From Marinobacter salsuginis (GTDB lineage Bacteria > Pseudomonadota > Gammaproteobacteria > Pseudomonadales > Oleiphilaceae), in contig NZ_BGZH01000005.1 of the NCBI RefSeq assembly GCF_009617755.1, positions 110,086-174,085 of the forward strand: a DNA stretch of 64,000 nt. The letters run 5' to 3'. Below, piece by piece: positions 58,778 through 64,000 of this stretch (positions are counted from its first letter, which is position 1; every line of letters starts with the position of its first letter). The position numbers were made by a program, and so were the translations under genes. The notes under the pieces are model-generated. The model did no database searches, was not told the DNA's origin, and saw only the letters and a list, made by a program, of their open reading frames with translations.

Positions 58778-59263
58778 ATGCTTGGCAAGAAAAAGCAGAA
58801 GCCGCGCCGGCCCACTGGCCACTTTGACACACTTATTTCCTCACGAACGACTGTGGAAGGCGATGTGCATTTCAGCGGTGGGCTTCATGTGGATGGCCGA
58901 ATTCGCGGGAAGGTGGTTGCCGATGAGGGCACAGATGCAGTACTGAGGGTCTCGGAGGTGGGCGAAGTGACGGGCGACATCAACGCGCCTCACGTCATCA
59001 TCAACGGTACGGTAAATGGTGATGTCTACGCATCGGCACATCTTGAACTGGCGGAAAAAGCGGCCATCAATGGCAGCGTCTACTACAACCTGATCGAGAT
59101 GGCGATGGGCGCCTCGGTGAACGGCAACCTGGTTCATCAGCGGGAGCCAGTCGGGCTGCTCTCCCAGGGTGCCAAATCTGCCGGTGCCGGCCCTAAACAG
59201 GCTCCTGCTGGTGATCAAACAGCGGAGCCCGAGGAATCGGGCGATGGTGGAAAGTCCGAATAG
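58778..59263 (+). CDS. Bactofilin (polymer-forming cytoskeletal protein)
   Basis: 161 residues. The central beta-helical bactofilin domain (about 20-120) shows the repeated pattern VEGDVHFSGGLHVDGRIRGK, then VTGDINAPHVIINGTVNGDV. The tail is Gly/Ala/Glu-rich and disordered. Bactofilins polymerise without nucleotide and position cell-wall enzymes or membrane proteins. It follows the coiled-coil membrane protein with a 1-base gap, probably as its partner. Confidence 0.9.
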   Translation: MLGKKKQKPRRPTGHFDTLISSRTTVEGDVHFSGGLHVDGRIRGKVVADEGTDAVLRVSEVGEVTGDINAPHVIINGTVNGDVYASAHLELAEKAAINGSVYYNLIEMAMGASVNGNLVHQREPVGLLSQGAKSAGAGPKQAPAGDQTAEPEESGDGGKSE

Positions 59264-59326
59264 TTGATTGTTTTAGTCGGGAATACCATAATCGCGAGAG
59301 TTGTTCACGATTATCCGGAGGCGAAC

Positions 59327-59680
59327 TTGAGCGCAGTTCAGCAACAAATGGCGACACCGCTGTTCTTCAGTGACAATGCCGTTGCCAAAGTACGTGAGTT
59401 GATCGAGGAAGAGGAAAACCCCGAACTGAAACTTCGCGTCTTTGTCACAGGTGGTGGCTGCTCCGGATTTCAGTACGGCTTCTCGTTTGATGAAAACCAG
59501 GATGAAGAAGACACCGTGATCGAGCGTGATGGCGTGTTCCTGCTGGTTGATCCGATGAGTTACCAGTATCTGGTGGGCGCCACGATTGATTATCAGGAAG
59601 GCCTGCAAGGGTCACAGTTCGTGGTCCAGAACCCTAATGCCAGCTCCACTTGCGGCTGTGGCAGTTCCTTCTCCATTTGA
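59327..59680 (+). CDS. erpA: Iron-sulphur insertion protein ErpA (A-type carrier)
   Basis: 117 residues from a TTG at 59327 with GGAGG about 6 bases upstream. An earlier frame start at 59264 adds 21 unmatched residues. ErpA delivers Fe-S clusters to apoproteins such as those of isoprenoid synthesis and respiration. The three cluster cysteines are Cys45 ([11 protein letters not shown]), Cys109 and Cys111 ([10 protein letters not shown]). Convergent with anmK. Confidence 0.95.
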   Translation: MSAVQQQMATPLFFSDNAVAKVRELIEEEENPELKLRVFVTGGGCSGFQYGFSFDENQDEEDTVIERDGVFLLVDPMSYQYLVGATIDYQEGLQGSQFVVQNPNASSTCGCGSSFSI

Positions 59681-59691
59681 TCCGGAAAACG

Positions 59692-60789
59692 TCAGGCGGG
59701 GTAGATGGCGCCCAGAATGCGTGGCCCGGCTGCTCCGGTGACTTCCGGGAGATTCCCGGGTTTTCCTTCCAGCGCCTGTTTTGCCAGCCATGCAAATGCC
59801 ACAGGCTCTACCATCTGCGGGTCTAGCCCCAGTTCCGAGGTCAGTGAAAGTTGGGCTTCGGGCAGTGCCTTACCCAGCTCTTCCATCAAAAGCGGATTTC
59901 GCGCCCCGCCTCCGCAAACGTAAACCCGAAGGCCCCTGGTCTCAGGCAGTTGGTCGACGACGCTCGTAACGGTCAGTTGCAGCAATGTCCTTTGAATATC
60001 TTCCGCTGGAATCTCCGGATGGCGACCTACCAGTGTTCTGACCCAATCAAGATTGAACCTTTCTTTCCCGGTGCTCTTCGGGGGCGTCTTCGAAAAGTAG
60101 GCATCAGAGAGCATGTCTTCGAGAAGTTCCTGGTTGACCGAGCCCTCGAAGGCCCAATGGCCATCGCTGTCAAAAGGAAGTCCTGTCTGGTCCAGGCACC
60201 ATGCGTCCATCAGTGCATTGGCCGGGCCGGTGTCGAAGCCGGTGGCCGGCGTGTTTTCACTGGCGGGGAGCCAGGTGATGTTGGCGATGCCACCGAGATT
60301 CAGAATGCAGCGGTTTTCCGTATTCGAGCTGAAAAAGGCCTTGTGGAAGGCAGGAACCAAGGGTGCCCCCTGGCCTTTCGCCGCCATATCCCTACGCCGG
60401 AAGTCGGCGACCGTCGTGACGTTCGTAGCTTCGGCAACCACGGAGGGATTCCCAATCTGGATTGAAAAAGGAGCCGTGCCGGAGGGTTGGTGCCGTATGG
60501 TTTGTCCATGGCTGCCAATGGCGCGAATCGCGGTTGGGTCAAAACCTGACTTTTGGATGACTTCGTTCGCGGCCTCGGAAAACAGCGTCCCGACGAGGGT
60601 GTCCAGCTCACCGACCTCGTCCGGTGCAGCCTGATTCTGGCTGGCAGCAAGCAGGCGATGGCGAATCTGGTCGGGGTAGGGAGTGGTATGCGAGGCGTGA
60701 ATCGTTACGGTGTTGTTCTGAAAAGACACCAGCACGGCATCAATGCCATCCATGCTGGTGCCCGACATCAACCCTATCCAGGCTTCCAT
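59692..60789 (-). CDS. anmK: Anhydro-N-acetylmuramic acid kinase
   Basis: 365 residues from MEAWIGLMSGTSMDGIDAVL (60789). The frame stays open another 43 codons without family match. AnmK opens and phosphorylates anhydro-MurNAc during peptidoglycan recycling. ASKHA-fold blocks IGSHGQTIRHQP, NLGGIANITWLP, FDTGPANALMDAW and VYVCGGGARNPLLME are intact. It lies 7 bases after an M23 peptidase gene on the same strand, so both serve wall turnover. Confidence 0.96.
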   Translation of the reverse strand: MEAWIGLMSGTSMDGIDAVLVSFQNNTVTIHASHTTPYPDQIRHRLLAASQNQAAPDEVGELDTLVGTLFSEAANEVIQKSGFDPTAIRAIGSHGQTIRHQPSGTAPFSIQIGNPSVVAEATNVTTVADFRRRDMAAKGQGAPLVPAFHKAFFSSNTENRCILNLGGIANITWLPASENTPATGFDTGPANALMDAWCLDQTGLPFDSDGHWAFEGSVNQELLEDMLSDAYFSKTPPKSTGKERFNLDWVRTLVGRHPEIPAEDIQRTLLQLTVTSVVDQLPETRGLRVYVCGGGARNPLLMEELGKALPEAQLSLTSELGLDPQMVEPVAFAWLAKQALEGKPGNLPEVTGAAGPRILGAIYPA

Positions 60790-60796
60790 TCCTGGT

Positions 60797-62215
60797 TCAG
60801 TCGTCTGATGCCAGTGCGAGTTGCTGATAGCTCTCGCGGAAAACGTCGAACTGGGCGATTCGTTGTTCTGTGAACTGCTTGAATCGGGCCATTTCGGAAG
60901 ACGGAATGGGTTTGGCATCCGGCAGCTTGACGGTGCGCGAATTGCGCGGAGACCCGTTCAGCCTGAACTCGTAGTGCAGGTGCGGACCAGTGACCATGCC
61001 GGAGGAGCCGACGTGGCCGATAGTCTGGCCCTGCTTGACCCGTGTACCATTCTTGATACCTTTGCCCAGGCGGCTCATGTGGGCATACAGGGTGGTGATG
61101 TTGTCACCGTGCTGCAGGATGACGGTTCGCCCGTAGCCACCTTTCCAGCCGGCAAATTTAACCCGCCCTGAACCTGCAGCCTTGATGGGCGTTCCGGGAG
61201 GTGCCGCGTAGTCGGTACCTTCGTGCGGGCGGACAACGTCTAAAACTGGGTGGCGGCGCTGCAAGTTGAAGGGGGAAGAAACCCGGGCATTAATCGGGGT
61301 CCGCAGGAAGGCTTTGCGCATGCTTTTGCCGTCCGGCGCGTAGTAATCGGCATCGCCATTGCTGTCGGTGTAAAGCAGGGCGAGGTTTTCTTCGCCACGG
61401 TTAACAAATCGGGCAGACAGGATTCGACCGGTATCGAACTTCTCGCCGTCAAGGTAGAGCTCTTCGTAAACCACTTCGAACTGGTCTCCCTTGCGGACAT
61501 CGTAGACAAAGTCGATATCCCAGCCGAAGATACCGGCCAGCTCCATGGTCAAACGGTCATTCAGACCGGCTTCCCGTGCAGCCAGATAAAGAGAACCGTC
61601 AATGGTGCCTGATGCGAAAGCCGGTCGTGCTTCCGGTTTACGAATTTCGGTCTCGCCGGTGAAACTCTCACCGTTCTTTTTAATCTTCAGGGTTTCCAGG
61701 CGATTCCTTTGCAGATCAATCGCTGCAAGTGAGCCGTCTTCGGTTGTTGCAAAGCGAATAGTCTCGCCCGCGTAGAGTCGCTGTAGCTTGTCTGCCTCGC
61801 CATCACCGTGAATAACAGAAAGCATGATGCCGTCATTGAAGCCCGCCTTCTTGAACAGGGAAGAAAGGGTGTCGCCGGACTTGATCGCGAAGGTTTGCCA
61901 GTCGAATTCGGGCTCCTTCGGAGCGGCAGTTTGTTCCGGCTCTGCAACGCTTACCTGTTTGCTGGCTTCTACAGCCATTTCTGGCGCGGATGCTTCCGGC
62001 TGGGTTTCTTTGGCTGCACCGGCTGGCGGTGTTGCTTCCACAGTTGCTGCGTCGGTTTCGGAAACAGTGCCCTGCTCCAGATCCAGGGAGTAGGACATCC
62101 GCTTTGCTTCAACGTTGCTGCTGGGGCTCATAAGAATGGCAGCGGTAACAACAACCGTGGCCGCAGCAGCAATGGTAATGTGAGTTTTGGGAAACATTTT
62201 TAGCACGTATCGCAC
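60797..62215 (-). CDS. M23 family peptidoglycan DD-endopeptidase (MepM-like)
   Basis: 472 residues. An N-terminal membrane anchor or signal (about 10-30, THITIAAAATVVVTAAIL), a variable Glu/Ala-rich segment, an OapA/LysM-like domain (FAIKSGDTLSSLFKKAGF), and a C-terminal LytM domain. The zinc ligands are in HEGTDYAAPPGTPI and GPHLHYEF, with HMSRLGKG between. It likely cuts cross-links so the wall can grow. The ATG at 62215 or the next one six codons in may be the start. Divergent from tyrS, as in Pseudomonas. Confidence 0.92.
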   Translation of the reverse strand: MRYVLKMFPKTHITIAAAATVVVTAAILMSPSSNVEAKRMSYSLDLEQGTVSETDAATVEATPPAGAAKETQPEASAPEMAVEASKQVSVAEPEQTAAPKEPEFDWQTFAIKSGDTLSSLFKKAGFNDGIMLSVIHGDGEADKLQRLYAGETIRFATTEDGSLAAIDLQRNRLETLKIKKNGESFTGETEIRKPEARPAFASGTIDGSLYLAAREAGLNDRLTMELAGIFGWDIDFVYDVRKGDQFEVVYEELYLDGEKFDTGRILSARFVNRGEENLALLYTDSNGDADYYAPDGKSMRKAFLRTPINARVSSPFNLQRRHPVLDVVRPHEGTDYAAPPGTPIKAAGSGRVKFAGWKGGYGRTVILQHGDNITTLYAHMSRLGKGIKNGTRVKQGQTIGHVGSSGMVTGPHLHYEFRLNGSPRNSRTVKLPDAKPIPSSEMARFKQFTEQRIAQFDVFRESYQQLALASDD

Positions 62216-62363
62216 CCGTTTTAATCGGCATTACGGCAGCTTGTACTACCTAATTAAAGCTGTTGTTCAAGTATAGTCCAACAGATTACCGTATAAAATG
62301 CATGCGGGACAGCGTGGAACATTACGGTTACTGTTCCATCCTCCGGATTTCTTTCGACAGCGT

Positions 62364-62372
62364 TGTTATAAT
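62364..62372 (+). promoter_or_regulatory. Extended -10 promoter element for tyrS
   Basis: TGTTATAAT at 62364-62372 is a perfect TATAAT box with the TGn extension, about 140 bases before tyrS. No good -35 is seen, as allowed for extended -10 promoters. It is the best promoter match in the mepM/tyrS gap. Confidence 0.5.
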
Positions 62373-62510
62373 ACGCCGCCCTGTAAACTCGGTGTTGGTC
62401 AATTTCTGGTCAGCTAACTTTAGCAGGGGAACAGGTAACTCACAGATTTCTTTTGTTGAACTCTGTAACTGACAGAATTTTTTCAGGATCAAAGCGGGGA
62501 CGTGTTGTTC

Positions 62511-63713
62511 ATGGCATCCATTGATGAAGCGTTGGCGATAATCAAGCGAGGCGTAGACGAGCTCATTCCGGAAGATGAGCTTATCGAGAAATTGAAAGAA
62601 GGTCGTCCGCTCCGGATCAAGGCCGGTTTCGATCCCACTGCGCCTGACCTTCATCTTGGTCACACCGTTCTAATCAACAAGCTTCGTCAGTTCCAGGATC
62701 TGGGGCACGAAGTGATGTTTCTGATCGGTGATTTCACCGGGATGATCGGTGATCCGACCGGCAAGAGTGCAACGCGTCCTCCTTTAACAGAGCAGCAGGT
62801 CGCCGAGAACGCGGTTAGCTATAAAGAGCAGGTGTTCAAAATCCTGGATCCTGAAAAAACGCGCGTCATGTTCAATTCCGATTGGATGAGCAAGATGAGC
62901 GCTGCAGATATGATTAAGCTGGCGGGCCAGTATACCGTCGCCCGCATGCTTGAGCGGGATGATTTCACCAAGCGCTACCGGGCTGAGCAGGCGATCGCAA
63001 TTCACGAGTTCCTCTACCCTTTGGTGCAGGGTTACGACTCAGTTGCCATGGAAGCTGATGTTGAATTGGGGGGTACCGATCAGAAGTTCAACCTCCTTAT
63101 GGGTCGTATCCTGCAGAAGCACTATGGGCAGTCGCCTCAAGTGATCCTTACCATGCCAATTCTGGAAGGGCTTGATGGTGTTCAGAAGATGTCCAAGTCT
63201 CTGGGGAACTATGTGGGCGTCAACGACTCGCCTGGCGAAATGTATACCAAGCTGCTCTCCATGCCGGATGATCTCCTGTGGCGCTACTTTGAACTTTTGA
63301 GTTTCCGGCCGCTTGCCGAAGTGGAAGGCTTTCGTGAGGCTGTTGCTGGCGGAGCGAATCCCCAGGACTATAAAAAGCTGCTCGCGGAAGAGATCATTAC
63401 CCGCTTTCACGATGAGGAGGCAGCCCGAACTGCTCACAAGTCCGCCGGTAACCGGGTGGCGCTCGGCGAGATCCCTGATAATGTGCCGACTGTTGAGGTG
63501 TCATTGGAGGGGCAGGCCGAGATTCCGATGGCGGCAGTGCTTCGCCTCGCCGGTTTGGTAAAGAACGGGGCGGCGGCCAGGGATGTCCTGGGGCGCGGAG
63601 CGGTATTTGTCGACGGTCAGCAATTCGAAGGCGATCGGATGTTTGTAGAGGGTGATGATTGTGTAATCCAGGCGGGTAAGAAGAAGATCGCCCGTGTTCT
63701 GATTACTGCGTGA
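62511..63713 (+). CDS. tyrS: Tyrosyl-tRNA synthetase
   Basis: 400 residues from the ATG at 62511 ([20 protein letters not shown]). A GTG three codons earlier is possible. The class I motifs are HLGH in [18 protein letters not shown] and KMSKS in [16 protein letters not shown]-terminal S4-like RNA-binding domain ([20 protein letters not shown]) completes it. It charges tRNA-Tyr. The gene stands directly before rRNA-type promoters; in P. aeruginosa tyrS also precedes an rRNA operon. Confidence 0.96.
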   Translation: MASIDEALAIIKRGVDELIPEDELIEKLKEGRPLRIKAGFDPTAPDLHLGHTVLINKLRQFQDLGHEVMFLIGDFTGMIGDPTGKSATRPPLTEQQVAENAVSYKEQVFKILDPEKTRVMFNSDWMSKMSAADMIKLAGQYTVARMLERDDFTKRYRAEQAIAIHEFLYPLVQGYDSVAMEADVELGGTDQKFNLLMGRILQKHYGQSPQVILTMPILEGLDGVQKMSKSLGNYVGVNDSPGEMYTKLLSMPDDLLWRYFELLSFRPLAEVEGFREAVAGGANPQDYKKLLAEEIITRFHDEEAARTAHKSAGNRVALGEIPDNVPTVEVSLEGQAEIPMAAVLRLAGLVKNGAAARDVLGRGAVFVDGQQFEGDRMFVEGDDCVIQAGKKKIARVLITA

Positions 63714-63722
63714 CCGATTTTG

Positions 63723-63751
63723 GGCGATTTTGAGTTTTTTTCAGAATCGCC
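63723..63751 (+). terminator. Hairpin after tyrS
   Basis: GGCGATTTTGA (63723-63733) pairs with TCAGAATCGCC (63741-63751) with one wobble, around a T-rich loop. It lies 10 bases past the tyrS stop and insulates tyrS from the promoters that follow. It has no T run after the stem. Confidence 0.55.
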
Positions 63752-63752
63752 G

Positions 63753-63780
63753 TTGACACCCCCGGGCAGGTCTGTAGAAT
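63753..63780 (+). promoter_or_regulatory. rRNA-type promoter P1
   Basis: Exact TTGACA (63753-63758), 16-base spacer, TAGAAT (63775-63780), then a GCGC discriminator as in stringently controlled stable-RNA promoters. Confidence 0.85.
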
Positions 63781-63885
63781 GCGCATCTCCTTCGAGGGGC
63801 AAGCCACTTAAGCGGCTCCAAATTCGAAGGGGCAACTGCTTGAAAGTGTTGAAGAAATTGAGTTTTAAAATTCTTCAGAAAGCAG

Positions 63886-63913
63886 TTGACAGGCAAGCAA
63901 TTCACTGTAGAAT
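63886..63913 (+). promoter_or_regulatory. rRNA-type promoter P2
   Basis: Exact TTGACA (63886-63891), 16-base spacer, TAGAAT (63908-63913), then GCGCGCC. The same CTGTAGAATGCGC core occurs in P1, so the two are probably duplicates. Confidence 0.85.
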
Positions 63914-63990
63914 GCGCGCCTCGAAATAAGCAGTAAGCCGGGTGATTTTTCGGCGCTTTCCGGGGACGGAAAACACCGAAAAATAAACGG

Positions 63991-63996
63991 TTGACA
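63991..63996 (+). promoter_or_regulatory. -35 box of a third tandem promoter, cut by the window edge
   Basis: TTGACA at 63991-63996, about 105 bases after the P2 -35 box, similar to the P1-P2 spacing of 133 bases. The -10 box would lie outside the window. Confidence 0.5.
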
Positions 63997-64000
63997 AGGT

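Overview
The window reads as one continuous piece of chromosome from a marine gammaproteobacterium of the Marinobacter type. This is inferred from a moderately high G+C content, Pseudomonas-like gene order in several blocks, and an outer-membrane FadL-like protein paired with an Ig-domain lipoprotein that resembles the alkane-uptake pair AupA/AupB. I see no insertion sequence, prophage, integrase or CRISPR array. Nearly all the space is core genes.

Layout. 0-13 kb: crc-like gene and rph, with a compound palindromic repeat between their 3' ends, then yicC, an RluA-type pseudouridine synthase, gmk, rpoZ, spoT, ridA, an NAD-binding epimerase-like gene, oxyR-recG and a YbaK-HDOD fusion protein. 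13-21 kb: a DUF2489 membrane protein, an orphan molybdopterin oxidoreductase and the aupAB-like operon. 21-25.5 kb: tRNA-Ile(CAU) and the macromolecular synthesis operon rpsU-dnaG-rpoD. 25.5-28 kb: tsaD, plsY, folB and a folK paralogue. 28-40 kb: a long minus-strand array, read in transcription order dksA, gluQ, cbrX, cbrA, cbrB, a CrcZ-type small RNA, pcnB, folK, panB, panC, pgi. 40-46 kb: sfsA, a Rieske protein, a pentapeptide protein, a kinase-like/ATPase fusion, and mrcB with a TPR lipoprotein like LpoP. 46-51.5 kb: the most accessory-looking part, with a DUF4382 lipoprotein, an ECF sigma/anti-sigma pair with a small secreted protein and a TPR-beta-barrel protein, and a secreted lipase. 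51.8-57 kb: hemL, thiE, thiD, hemJ and a ClC channel. 57-64 kb: argC, a coiled-coil membrane protein, bactofilin, erpA, anmK, an M23 peptidase, tyrS, then tandem strong promoters that must serve an rRNA operon just beyond the right edge.

The most interesting point is that nearly a whole carbon catabolite repression circuit can be read here. There is a Crc-like protein whose nuclease residues are replaced, the CbrA sensor with the tiny coupled CbrX, the CbrB activator, and between cbrB and pcnB a sigma-54 promoter with CbrB-type upstream sites. That promoter drives a roughly 390-nt RNA with five A-rich Hfq/Crc-type motifs and an intrinsic terminator. Only Hfq is outside the window. The leaders of the aupA-like gene and the lipase gene carry A-rich motifs of the same type, which suggests that hydrophobic-substrate uptake may be a target.
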